Shown piece by piece: positions 47,661 through 58,925 of a stretch of 64,000 bases of DNA. The stretch covers positions 2,485,588 through 2,549,587 of the forward strand of contig RPFO01000156.1 in NCBI GenBank assembly GCA_009746045.1. The letters run 5' to 3'. The position numbers were made by a program, and so were the translations under genes. Position 1 is the stretch's first letter; every line of letters begins with the position of its first letter. The notes under the pieces were generated by a model that was given only the letters and a program-made list of their open reading frames with translations, was not told where the DNA came from and searched no databases. This DNA comes from Mesostigma viride (taxonomy: Eukaryota > Streptophyta > Mesostigmatophyceae > Mesostigmatales > Mesostigmataceae).

Positions 47661-48130
47661 ATGACCTCGATAGGCCGTTTTCTTGCTGATCATAAGCCCC
47701 AGGTGCCGCCCGGCCGCGCTTCCAGTGACAAGCTTTCTAGCCACAGCTGCATGGGCGGACTCCGTCCGGGGGCTTCGATCATCAGCGTCGTGTCATCAGT
47801 GTAGATCAGAATTCAGATCGGCTCAGCAGTCGGTAGGGCCGCGGTGGGTCAACCCCGCCGTAGCTGGCGTACTCCGTGATTTGGATCTCCGGCGTGTGCC
47901 CCTCCACCTGGGCAAAGCGTGCTTGTGCACGCCTCACCATATAGTCCACCATGATATGATGAACAGATATGGGGAGAGCACACAGCCCTAGCTGCCACAC
48001 CCCGGTGTATCGGCAGGGGGAACGCCGGCCGAGTGACGCCGTCAGCGGTACGCATCTGGGCTTGGGACCCTTCTTCACAGAACTGGCGCGGATGATCTCA
48101 ACAATGTACAACATCTGGGACACTACTTGA
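47660..48130 (-). pseudogene. Degenerate reverse-transcriptase fragment
   Basis: Minus-strand words VDYMVRRAQARFAQVEGHTP and YASYGGVDP correspond to the VDHVMRRARARF region of the RT at 44302-45468. Several frame breaks are present and no tail was recognised. Confidence 0.55.
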
Positions 48131-48359
48131 CAGGTGGAGAAGCACCCATAGACCCGGGCGTCCCATATGATAACCGTATGGAGATCGGCCTAGTTCAGTG
48201 TAATCCATGAAGATCAATAGCGATGGACCAATGGTAAGAGGCGCCGGGAGATGATAGCCTCTCGCCGCCCTTCTATACGCGGACCTGAGTGCGGTCAGCG
48301 GGCGCCTCAAGCACAGTCTGACGCCATCGCTATAGCTATACGAAACTCCAGGAGCTTGA

Positions 48360-49760
48360 GGACCTAGCTTCACCAATTAAGCAAAACAACGGGAGGCCAC
48401 CGACCGCGCTCGCCGGCCGCGAGTGGTGCGTGGCCGGTGCTGCGTCGGTTCCCCCAGAAGCCAGGTGAGACGTCGTCAACCACCGGCCCTTGCCGACGAG
48501 CTCAAGGACCAGCTTCTTACTTACCCCGTCATTCATGGGCCTGGTAGGTGAGGTAGAACTGAGCGGGTGCCACCGCCTTCCCCACTCACTGGACAAGGCG
48601 GCTCCCCCACCAGTCCTGCTCACCTTGGACCCCAGCTCCCCTAAGGACACTGAAGCAGCGGTTGAATCCTTTCTCGTCGACGAGAAACGATCGTGCAAGA
48701 GGTTGCACGGCCTCACCCAGTGGACGGCTGGACGACGACCTGTCAGACCCCTGCTCAGCAGCAGCAGCGACGCGATCGACCTGTGGCCTGAATACCTCCG
48801 CCGGATATGCAAGCAGGACCCACAGAAGCCCAAGGTGTTCTGGAGGGGCCCGCCGAGACCTGATGATCAACTACAAGATGTGGACGCCCCCTGCGCGGGC
48901 TAGACTGATAGCCCTAGCTTGTAATCATTGGTAGTCACTGCCGCCATGGCAGCCATGCCTAATAATATTTGCCTAGCTGTGCATGCCATATGTACCTCAG
49001 TAGTCACGTGCACCGCTAACGCACGCTACATACACAACCAGCCTTAGCTAATTAGCCCTTGTACCGCCAGCCATGCTACGTCCTGGCTATGATTATAGCT
49101 TACTTGCCCACACTCCTTGTTATGATATGCTCACACCGACGGGACGTCTTATTGCAGTGACCCACGGCCGAACTTGCCGGATCGTCTATCGGGTCGGTGC
49201 AGTTGCTGCTGTGGCATGCCTCTGGCATGAATAAAGGAGAAAGGGGGTCTCCCTTTCGATCTTCCTGTTGTGCATATATGTGACCGCGCAGCTCGGACAT
49301 TATTAGTTATAAGGCTGTTTAATTGTACTTCATTCCGCGGTGTGGATCGAGTGTCCCATGCCGGCTGTAGTTGTTTTGTTGTGGTATCTCTTGTTACCGT
49401 TATAGCTTTGTTTATTTTTACGTAGGTGCATGCGCAGTTTACTCTGATGTAAGTATTTATCTTTTTTATTATGTATCGAATGCATGTGCAGGTGCTTCAT
49501 GATCAGTCACTCTGATGTAAGTTATTATCATTAATTTTTAACATATATGTGATGGTGTGGATCGAGTGTCCCATGCCGCGGCTGTATAGATAGTTGTTTT
49601 GTCATGGTATCTCTTGTTATATAGCGTTGGCTTTGTTTATTATATTACCAGGGCGCCTTTACTCTGATGTAAGTAATTATTTTTTAAAACATATACATGC
49701 AGGGATTAAAAGTACTCCGGTGCTCCGTGACTCCCCAACGGGAGCACTAGCTAGTAGTTA
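48360..49760 (+). mobile_element. ORF1-only non-LTR retroelement copy J, degenerate
   Basis: Plus strand. ORF1 blocks VELSGCHRLPHSLDKAAPPP, LWPEYLRR and a final MWTPPAR appear in shifting frames (48550-48900). The 3' UTR is interrupted by a roughly 215-bp tandem duplication (49336-49680, GATCGAGTGTCCCATGCCG twice). The GTGCTCC/GGGAGCAC hairpin follows at 49721-49747. Confidence 0.7.
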
Positions 49761-50042
49761 TATTATTAAGAGGCCCGGGGGGCCATGCAGGCGGCCCGCT
49801 TCCTCGATCAGGCGGCGCGCGGTCATGGTGAGTTGGCCGACCATAACACATGCAATTGTGACCAACACGGAAGCCCATCTGGTGGGACTCACCTAAATGG
49901 GAATAGAGGCAGTGGCTCTCATCATGCGGACTTCAGCAGGAGACGCATGAAGACTTTCAGCACGCAGCTTAATTCCAGATCGAGGCATGCAGACGCCGCG
50001 GTATAGTCATGCCGGCCGGTATCCGCGGCGGACCCCTTGCCC
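49761..50042. other. Spacer between retroelement J and the piggyBac element
   Basis: Nothing recognisable was seen in these 280 bp. No open frame has supporting features. Confidence 0.4.
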
Positions 50043-50357
50043 TTAACCCCTAAACCGTCCTCGTGCCGATTTTCGACTGCGAGTTTTTCTCATGCCTCAC
50101 ATTCGGCATGAGTTTGTGCGCCCTGTAGGGATTTGGCGGGAAGGTTTTGGCGGGAACCAACTAGACCACCGAAAAGATCTAGATTCACTCTATCCGTAGG
50201 ACACTTGTCTGACCGTATTTGACCACCGTATCAGGGTGGAAACCCTGGTCAAAGTCAACAGGGTACCCTGGTGCATGCAGGTTTGGGCGGTAAAAAAAAT
50301 TGACAAAAACGTACGAAAACGAAGGATGCGAAAAAAGGGGGGAGCGCGGACGTAGAC

Positions 50358-51600
50358 ATGGCGGACGAAATGCAGGCAGATATACGGACTTTCAAGGTAA
50401 AGAAGGGCATTTTCATGGCAGTGCCAGTGGAAAAATTCGGACTAGACTGGGCGATAGAGCAGTATGGGGAAAAACACAGCGAGGTACGTTTGCCGGGCAA
50501 GGTAGTGACAGTGAACAGGTCCGGAGATGGTGCACGGTGCTATTTCCCGGACGACAAGCTCACGTACCCATTCACCCGTGAGCAGATTTTCATATATTCG
50601 TGCAGCTCAGATGAGTACGAAGCTCTAGTGAAAGAATGCGCAGCAGGAAGGTCCCAACGGCAGGTAGCAGTGACGATGATAGCGAGCAGGGCCAGGATAG
50701 CGATTCTGACGCCGGCGAGGACGACGACGACAAATCCGAGGATATCGAGCTGCCCACACCGGTCAAGCGACGCGAGCCGGGGAAGCGCGCTGTCGGCAAC
50801 CCGAAGAAGAACCCAGCCATCAGCCACGCCCCGAAAAGGCGCCGTCAGACCAAGGCGGCGGCCAGCGAGAGCGTTGTCTCGGACGCTTCCGATGACGACT
50901 TTGTTTACCAGAAGGGTGCGGAGGGTCCGGTGCCGAGCGGTGAGGCTGAGCTCGATGATTCGTTTTTTCCTAACGACACGCCTGCCACTGAGGAGCCAGC
51001 CGAGACTGTCTGGAAATCTGGTTTCGGCAAGCCAGGTGTGTTTCCTTTTCCCGATACTCCGGTGCTGTCGCCGATGACGGGTACCGCCTGCTATCAAAAC
51101 CTTTCCCCTGCCCAGCTCAAGTTTGGGCCCCTCGGGCTGTTCTCCCTTTTCTGGTTCCAACGTGATGTCGTGGCCAAGATTGTCAAGGAGACCAACGACT
51201 ATGCTGAGCTCAAGGGGGCGGGCAAGCCAGGTGAGCGTGAGTGGCACCCCTTAACAATGCATGAGATGGGCAAATTTCTGGGTGGAGCAGGTGCTGTGCC
51301 AACTGTGCTGCGCGCAAGGCAGGAAGCACAAGACCTCGGTCATGTGCGAGCACTGTGACATGGCGTTCTGCAGCAACAGCGAGCGGAACTGCTTCGGCCT
51401 CTTCCACTCCGGGCAGGTGGAGGGGCTGGACTTCAACGTGACGAAGCAGCGGGTATGGCAGCGCCTCTTCCAGCGTGGCGAATGCGCCAAGAATTTCAAG
51501 GGCGCCACTACCACGAGGGGGCAGCAGCCACCACCCGGAAGCTCAAGGGGGTGGCGCGGCGCCGCCATCTCAGGGCGGAGCATGTCCGCCTGGGATATAG
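50358..51600 (+). pseudogene. Internally deleted piggyBac transposase
   Basis: From ATG 50358 a frame reads MADEMQADIRTFKVKKGIFM. Near 50640 the protein-like reading moves to another frame: an acidic region (GQDSDSDAGEDDDDKSEDIE), a basic KRRRQTK, then the piggyBac N-terminal transposase block GLFSLFWFQRDVVAKIVKET and EWHPLTMHEMGKFLGG (51130-51285). The reading then shifts again, straight into the C-terminal cysteine-rich zinc-binding domain (CQLCCAQGRKHKTSVMCEHC, CFGLFHSG; 51297-51410). The catalytic Asp-rich DDE middle of several hundred residues is missing, so this copy cannot catalyse transposition. The two frame changes could also be lost splice sites. Confidence 0.85.
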
Positions 51601-52194
51601 TCCTACGGAGGCTGACTAAGAATGCTAGCATTTGTTGCCTACGTGGCATGGCATTTGGCCTTTCCTGCCCGCGCTCATGCGCGCCGTGTATCACCATGGG
51701 CCGGCATGGTTTGAAGTGTGTGTTATTGTTTCATGGACCCACCTGTGCATGTGTTATTTGGTTTCATGTTGTTAGCCTGCATGGGTTATTGTTTCATGGT
51801 CATGTCTTATTAGCTTTCATGTTTATGCATAACTTGTGCAGTTTGAAAATCTGCTCCGTGATGGTCACAGTGCCACCTATTTCTAGTTGGCAATTTTCAG
51901 TGTTACTGCATGCATGGTCCCGGCCTTGGTCACTAATTTATCTAGGAGTGCTGGGATGTTTTGACTTTGTGTGCAAGGTCCATCATGCATGTAAAAATAA
52001 GTACCACAGTATCAGCGGGTCTGCAAGCATTTACGCTTATTGTGGCATATATTTGTGCCACATAGGCTGGAATAAACATAATCATGCATGTTTCACGCTT
52101 ACCTATCATTTCCATGTTCAAAACTGCACTAGGATGTTTATTCTAGCCCCCCCCAAACTGGTGACTCAAAATAGTCACCAGCTATTTTTAGCAT

Positions 52195-53249
52195 TATCTT
52201 GTGGGTAGACGCCCTGGCCACGCAGGTCCCCGAGATCGCCGAGCGAACGGCCACCATCGCCGCCCAACCTGCTGGTAGGGCTAGTGATGACCCCTCGACT
52301 CGCGCCTCCTGGGCGGACCTGCTCAAGAGCCAGGCATCCTCTACCACGACCGCCATCACCACCAAGCTCCAGGAGCTGGAAGACACGCGCCGCGAGGCCG
52401 CTGACCGCGACCGTCGCCGCTGCCGGGTCATCCTCAGGCGCTTCGACATGCTGCCGGAGGAGACCCCAGACTCTCTTCTCGACGAGCTGAAGAAACAGCT
52501 CTTGGCGCGCATGCAGCTGCCAGGTGCGATACTGCAGGGCGCCTACCGCCTGCCCCATCCACGGGCCAAGGCTGGGCCCCCTCCAGTGGTCCTCACCTTC
52601 AGCGACATCACAGCCCGAGTTCGGTTCCTCTCTCGCCGCAAGAAGCTGGTGGACACCTCCTGGTCGCTTGACGACGACCTGACGCCAGCCCAGCAGCAGC
52701 AACGCCGCGATCAGTGGCCCGACTACATCCGCCACAAGACCAACCCCGAGAAGCCCCAAGTGTACTGGCGGGGCGGGGACCTCTACGTCAACAAGAAACT
52801 GTGGAAGCCCCCCGGGCTTCCCCGGGATAGAGCACTCCAGCTAGTTGTCTAGATGGGGGCAATCGATGATGGGATAGCTTAGGCATTACAGCACTTGAAA
52901 CGATATTAGCGCACAGCGTTATAGTACCTTCAATTAGCTCTGGCACCTTGTGGCCATCAGCTTGCGCCTTAATTAGCCGACGTCTTGAGCCCACCTCACA
53001 TTTGTAGCATAAGCTATGCGTCAGCCTACCTATGGTATTGCACTGGTTGTATTGCACCCACAGTGTTGCGCCCCGGCACCATGCCGTGGAGAGAGCGCTC
53101 TGTGGCCTGCCCACCTGCGGCAGTGAGAGAAGCTAGGGCGCCCTCCCTCCTTCTCACTGTGTATATAGGGTTGAAGGTTCCTTTACTCTGTATTGGCACC
53201 CACGTGACGCAGTCACGTGCTTATTAATTAATTAATTAATCTTGTGGGT
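52195..53249 (+). mobile_element. ORF1-only retroelement copy K nested in the piggyBac element
   Basis: The target duplication ATCTTGTGGGT is seen at about 52196-52206 and again after the tail at about 53239-53249. ORF1 is open at 52199-52852: ITTKLQELEDTRREAADRDR, RCRVILRRFDMLPEETPDSL, AYRLPHPRAKAGPPPVVLTF, TPAQQQQRRDQWPDYIRHKT and VYWRGGDLYVNKKLWKPPGL, without a frameshift. It is the best preserved C-terminal ORF1 in the window. The 3' UTR ends in CACGTGACGCAGTCACGTG (53201-53219) and a TTAA tail. A duplicated copy of the target region at 53560-53610 shows the empty-site arrangement. Confidence 0.85.
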
Positions 53250-53955
53250 CCCTGGGTGAAACAAGACATGTAAGTGTTTGGATGTAGTGCTTGGGTACAG
53301 TTGCAGTCCCCCCTGAAATACTAGGGTGAAATCCAAGGTATACGTGCTCCATCATGCATGATAAGGTTGTGAACCCCGTACTCGCGGCCCGCGCGTAGTC
53401 GTCTCCAATCATATCCGGCAGGGACCTGCAGTGGTTATGGCAGGTATTGGTGGCACACAGGTTGGAATAAGTGTTAGCATGCATGTTTGCCCATACTCCA
53501 TGCTTACCTATCGTTTCCATGTTCAAAACTGCACTAGGATGCCTGTTTTAGCCCCCCCAAAACTCGCGACTCAAAATAGTCACCAGTTATTTTTAGCACC
53601 AGCTGATGGGTCCCTGGGGGAGTTACAATTTTTAGTGTTTGTATCCCATCCTAACTAAAAAATCTATCTACAAAACCAACCGCAGGGTCAACTCATTGAG
53701 GAAAGGGGTCTATCATCCATTATAAGGGTGTCACCGCGCACACTCACCGTACCCCCCTGAGGGGGGGGCTATTTATAGAGCAGGGGGGGCTAGCACTGGG
53801 ACCACCCACTATACCCCCAGGTGGGCCCTAATATGGTTATGCTTGGTTCCTAGTATGGTCTAGAAAAAATAATTAGGCTGAATGGGGGCACCTGTGGCAT
53901 ACTGTGCAACTCGTGACTCATTTTAGTCACGAGTCAAAGACGGTTGAGGGGTTAA

Positions 53956-55640
53956 TAATTTGTAAAGTGCATGACCCAGACAGTGGTCTTCCAATACATC
54001 GGCGGCCGGGCCCGAGGCCATCTCGACGTAGACTTTCCGGGTTGCAAACGCCCCGTCCGGAGGAAAGGCTCAAGCTCATCAGGCCTCAGGTGAAATATTG
54101 TCCACTCCCATGGCAGCATCGTTTCGGAGGGTGGTGACTGGTGGGCATGGCACTCCAGCAGCCCATTCCCGCATGGGTCCCGTACTCATCGTGGGGGCCG
54201 TGAGCCGTCCACCAGGGGGCCGGAGAGCGGAGGGACCATCCAGGTAGTCTGTTTCTGGCGCGGCCGGTGGGCGCCTGCATGCGGGGGCTCAATAGATAGG
54301 TCCGCCACGGCTATAGCCGCAGGGCGTGCAGTGGCAGCGGGGTCGAGCGCGGGGGGGGATAGTCCAGGAGCCCCCCGGATAGTTTAGCCTGGGAGCTGAA
54401 CCAATTTAGCTCAAGGCGATCACTGCATGCTGGGGGCGGTGCCCGCCAGTGTGAGCTAGTACGGCAATACGGCAATACGGCAATACGGCAATACGGCAAA
54501 ACCTCGGCGTAATTCGCGTATTTCGTATCATACGGCGTTTATTACAGCGTATTTGCGCATATACTACCTATAGTCGCCGGTACTATCTAGCTAGTCGTAC
54601 GGCAATATACGCCAAACCTTGGCGTATTGCGTATGTCGTATAATACGGCGTAGTAGTAGCTCACACTGCCAGGTGCCCGGGATGTCAGGCGTCAGCGTTT
54701 CCCGGCGCGTCTTGTGACGGAGATGGTCGAGAGACCGCCATGCATGCCACCTTGTGCTGGTTGGCGCAACCGTGTGGCTGATTGATCTCACATTTGCATG
54801 AATCCATCACAGTCATCTGATAACAGGATGTCAGGACGGCCGGCCCTTTGCTGCATGGTCATCATTGCAGGAAGGATCTTGTCTATGAGCTGATCGTCTG
54901 TATATGAGGTGGCTATAGTTGTGCACCCCTCAATTACGGCATCTATGTACGTCCAAGTGTAGGCATTCCCTTCCGCTGTGGCGCCGCGGCGGACGTACAC
55001 GGCCGCCACGTGTCGCGCGCCCCTGGCGCGTTGAGCTAGCTGCCCGGGCATGATCTGGAAAAACTGCGTCTGTAGCTCATCAGTGATTCAATGTAGTGTT
55101 CGCGCCCTCGGATTGAACAATGCCCTTTCCAAGCCATGCGCAATTATATCAGACAATGAATGCTCCCTGAATCTGAGCCTAGCTTGGTTCCAGCATGATC
55201 TCGATCAAAGGCAGCGCGCGCGTGGATCGATAGTCGAGCCCCCTGCGCGCCTACAACAAGTATGGGTCTGCCAAGCCCGACGCATCCTTGAAAGTTGGTC
55301 GGAAATATGCGGTAGCTCGGGAAAAAAAATTGCAGCGGTAATGAAGAAAGTCGTTTGATCACAAAGTACGTCTTCAAAATTAAAAAAATTATGCGTCGAG
55401 GTTGTGATAAAAAAAATCGATCTTGGACGCACTTCATGCATTGGGAAGCTAAATGTTTTGCTGCAGTACGTCAGGTGGGCCGCGGGTAGTGAGAATATCT
55501 GCGACCATTCATTCAGGCACCCACCTATATGAATGACGCAACATGCTGTTGATTGATTCGATTCCGCAAATTTTATCATAGCGAAAAAAAACAGTGGTGG
55601 ATCGAATAGCACCGTATGAGGATATAGTCGTAAAATTTCA
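53956..55640. other. Region without a recognised gene
   Basis: A minus-strand open frame at 55051-54788 (GNAYTWTYIDAVIEGCTTIA, ILPAMMTMQQRAGRPDILLS) looks protein-like and may be a transposase relic, but no family could be assigned. AATACGGC repeats (54460-54500) and two copies of a GGCGTA...CGTATTTCGTAT-like stretch (54500-54540, 54595-54650) are present. Confidence 0.4.
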
Positions 55641-55803
55641 GCCTTGCTAATGCCTTTATACGTGTACGCCTTTCCCCTCCCCTCCCCCTCCACTGAGGAC
55701 ACGCAGCGGCCGGTTCCTTTCTCCGGTCGCAAGAGGTTTCCACGATCGGTTGGCACGATCGACCTCACCTGCATGGACGTTGGACGACGACCTGACCCCC
55801 GCT

Positions 55804-56026
<223 letters not shown>

Positions 56027-56460
56027 GCGCGACTTGTGGCCGGAGTACCTCCGCCACAAGTAGGACCCCCAGAAGCCCAAGGTGTACTGGAGGGGCGGGG
56101 ACCTGGTTATCATCATAATGATCAACCACAAGATGTGGACGCCCCCTGCGGCCTAGAATAGACCTAGCAAAAATTTGGTAGTCACTGCCGCCATGGCAGC
56201 CACGCCTACTAGAATATTTGCCTAGCCTTGCAACAATACCTTCTCTCCTAATAATTGATATACCTAGTCACGTGCACGGTAAACCGGCCATAGCCTTAGC
56301 TTATAGTAGCCTTTGTACAGCCAGCCATGCTACGTTCTGGCTATGCTTAGCTTCCTTGCCCATGCACGCTCCTTGTTTTGATATGTTCACGCGGGTCTTA
56401 TTGCACCCACAGACCTTGCCGGATTGTTTATCGTGTCCGATTGCTGCTGTGGCATGCCCG

Positions 56461-56938
56461 ACTACAATACGCTTCCGCGGACACCTTTTTCAGCGGGGAA
56501 AGTGCCCCCGGGCTTCCGGGGCAAATTCAGCAAGCGCTGCGGAACTTAGATACTAAAATTTCGTTTTTGGTTCGTACCGTACAGCCAATCATTTTGCGCC
56601 CGGATCAAATTGTGATCTGGGAACTGAACACGAAAATTTCAGCGGAACGTACGAAACATCAACGCAACTACAGAAAATGTTCAGTGACGAAACTGTAGTA
56701 CCGTGTACCCAAGCAAAATGTAGTAGGACTTCGCTAAATTCACGTTCGGAATTTTTCCCCGCAAGATTCCCCCGCAAGATTCCCCCGCACGATTCCCCCC
56801 GCTAGGTTCAGGCTCCAGTCGATGCTCGCCAAATGGCGCAAAAAAAGAAACATATGTTAAAATCAACGGTGCGAATCCTCGTTACCGCTCGGGTAACATT
56901 CTCACTCATTTCGCGTCTCCTACGAACCGTATTGTAGT
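56461..56938. mobile_element. MITE-like insertion with 11-bp terminal inverted repeats
   Basis: ACTACAATACG (56461-56471) and CGTATTGTAGT (56928-56938) are perfect inverted repeats, 478 bp apart end to end. They interrupt the otherwise collinear 3' UTR of retroelement L. There is no coding potential. A three-fold CGCAAGATTCCCC repeat lies at 56759-56799. The target duplication is unclear, so the superfamily is unassigned. Confidence 0.7.
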
Positions 56939-57070
56939 TTATGCATAAAGGAGAAAGAAGGTCTCTGCCCTTTCTTCCTGTTGTGCACATACAGGGATTT
57001 AAAGCACTTCGGTGCTCCGTGACTCCCAAACGGGAGCACGATCGGATTTATTTATTTATTTATTTACGCT

Positions 57071-57470
57071 CAGCATCGCCTGCCAGACCGGCCGCCATGC
57101 CCGTCGCCCGGAATTCGGTCACACCAAAAATCGCATTTGGCGCCACTTTTCGGGTATACGTATACACCCCTTACGAGGCCGGGCAGATTTTGGCGCGGCT
57201 CGGACTGTTGTGACATTGACAGTGGGGCCGGATACATGCATCTTGCTTGATCAGGGCGCGTGTTTCGAGCCAAACTGGCCGCAATATCATAATACGCTGG
57301 AATTAACGTTCAGAGCGAGATAAATCTACACGGTTTAGTTAAAAACCATAATTGTTTGATTTTTGAGTTGCCAGGTTGTATCCATCACACTCTATCACCT
57401 AACCCATATTTTATGGGCTGTTCGGCTTCATTGCTCGCGCTTGAACGTCCCCACGAACTCGTTCGGCCCT
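57071..57470. other. Spacer without recognised gene
   Basis: Nothing identifiable was seen in this 400-bp stretch between the tail of element L and the next RT relic. Confidence 0.4.
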
Positions 57471-58925
57471 GATTACTGTCATCCGCACGCTGTATGAGGG
57501 GTCGACCACCTCGATCGGTGCGTACTCAACACGGCTTTACCCCGCCATCATTGTCCACTGCAGACTGGCGTCTGGCAGCAGGGTTGCGTCCTGTCGCTGT
57601 ACCTGTTTATTATTGCCGTGGATTATCTTATGCGCCAGGCACGTGCCCGCTTTGCTCTCAGTGCTGGCTGGCCGCGCACCTGGGAAGTAGAGAACACGAA
57701 CGGACTTGGAGAAGCCTGGGGGCGCCGACCAACAAGCAGATATTACTATAGCTGACCTCATTTATTATGCCGACGACATACCGCTCATTGAGAAGCCGGC
57801 CGGAGTCTGCCCAACTTTGCATGCACTGGACTGCCTGGCGCCCGAGGCTCGGTGCATGCAGTCGGTCTAGAAATCAGCCGCAAAACGGAGGCCCTGGCTC
57901 TCAGCCTGGCCGCCCCCCCGCCCCCACTCCGCCTCTTAGACGACACCGAGGTCAATTACCCTACTTCAGGCTGTTCGGGTTGCTAGGCAGTTGGCTTCCC
58001 GACTGCGACCTCGGACGACCTGACTAGGCATGGCGTGGGCGCAACTCCATGAGACCATGACCACCACCGCTGGTGGAGCAACCCCGCCCTACTAGGGCGG
58101 GGTTGCGCTGTGTAATTTACGGCGTAAATTACACACCGAGGTTAATTACCGGCCTACTTCAGGCCGCTTCAAGTTGATCGGCAGATGGCTTCCCGACTGC
58201 GAGGACGACCTGACGACCCGGATCTAGGCATGGTGTGGACGCAACTCCATGACCACCGCTGCTGGTGGAGCAATTGGTTAACCCCGCCCTACCCCGGATC
58301 GTCTAGCGGGACCTCTTCAATGTCGCTATTCTGGCGATCCTGACCTACAGCGCCGAGACCTGGACGTACACTGACGCAGGAGCTGGAAAAACGACTCGAC
58401 GGCAACGTCACCAAGATGCTGCGCAAGGCCCTTAATATCCCCTTTGGTTTGCACATAAGTAGTGAGGATATATGTACGCTGATTTGCCCTATGTTTCCCA
58501 CATTCTTAGGCACAAGCGCCTGGGCGCCTACATAGCCGGGCACCTGGCCCGCACAGATCATGCAGATACATCAGATAGACTAGCTGGCACCAAGCCCGCC
58601 CAGCCCGGCCGTGGCTTTTGTCCTCACGTGGCGTGCCCCGGCGCGCGCGGCTGGGCAGCCATCCGTGGACTTTCGTGATAGGCGCCTTGGCATGGACATG
58701 TGCTACCCTAGACGGGACAGGCTCACACCCGGGCAGCCTCCTGGTTTGTCTGTAGTATGGAGCTAGGCAGATGGTTCGCAAGGATAGATGGCAAGTAGTG
58801 ATGAAGGAGACCACCCACAAGTCAGTGGGGGCTCTGCGTGTGACCCAGTTTGGCATTCATAGGGATTCGGGCCGTGCGGTGCCCAACCCTGTAACTATCG
58901 AACTAGATAGCTAGCATAATCCATT
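57470..58925 (+). pseudogene. Degenerate LINE reverse-transcriptase relic
   Basis: Plus-strand words RTLYEG (57485), LIYYADDIPLIEKPA (57755-57800) and GHLARTDHADTSDRLAG (58530-58580) follow the order of the RT proteins at 41-45 kb, with many frame breaks and local duplications. The CTTCAGGC...GCAACTCCATGA block occurs twice, near 57963 and 58158. Confidence 0.7.
58077..58130. repeat. Two adjacent perfect short inverted repeats
   Basis: CAACCCCGCCCT and AGGGCGGGGTTG (58079-58105, loop of 3) are followed at once by GTGTAATTTACG and CGTAAATTACAC (loop of 1, about 58110-58134). They lie inside a degenerate LINE relic and probably arose by local inverted duplication. Confidence 0.8.

Larger units (their letters stand above)
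50043..53955 (+). mobile_element. piggyBac-type transposon with TTAA target duplication
   Basis: TTAA at 50043-50046 and 53952-53955 flanks terminal inverted repeats CCCCTAAACCGTC (50047-50059) and GACGGTTGAGGGG (53939-53951), which match at 12 of 13 positions. Inside are an internally deleted transposase gene (50358-51600), a long non-coding part with a duplicated 120-bp block (52084-52199 and 53478-53600), and a nested ORF1-only retroelement (52196-53247). Total length is 3905 bp including the nested element. Internal words shared with 3617-6047 point to the same family. Confidence 0.92.
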
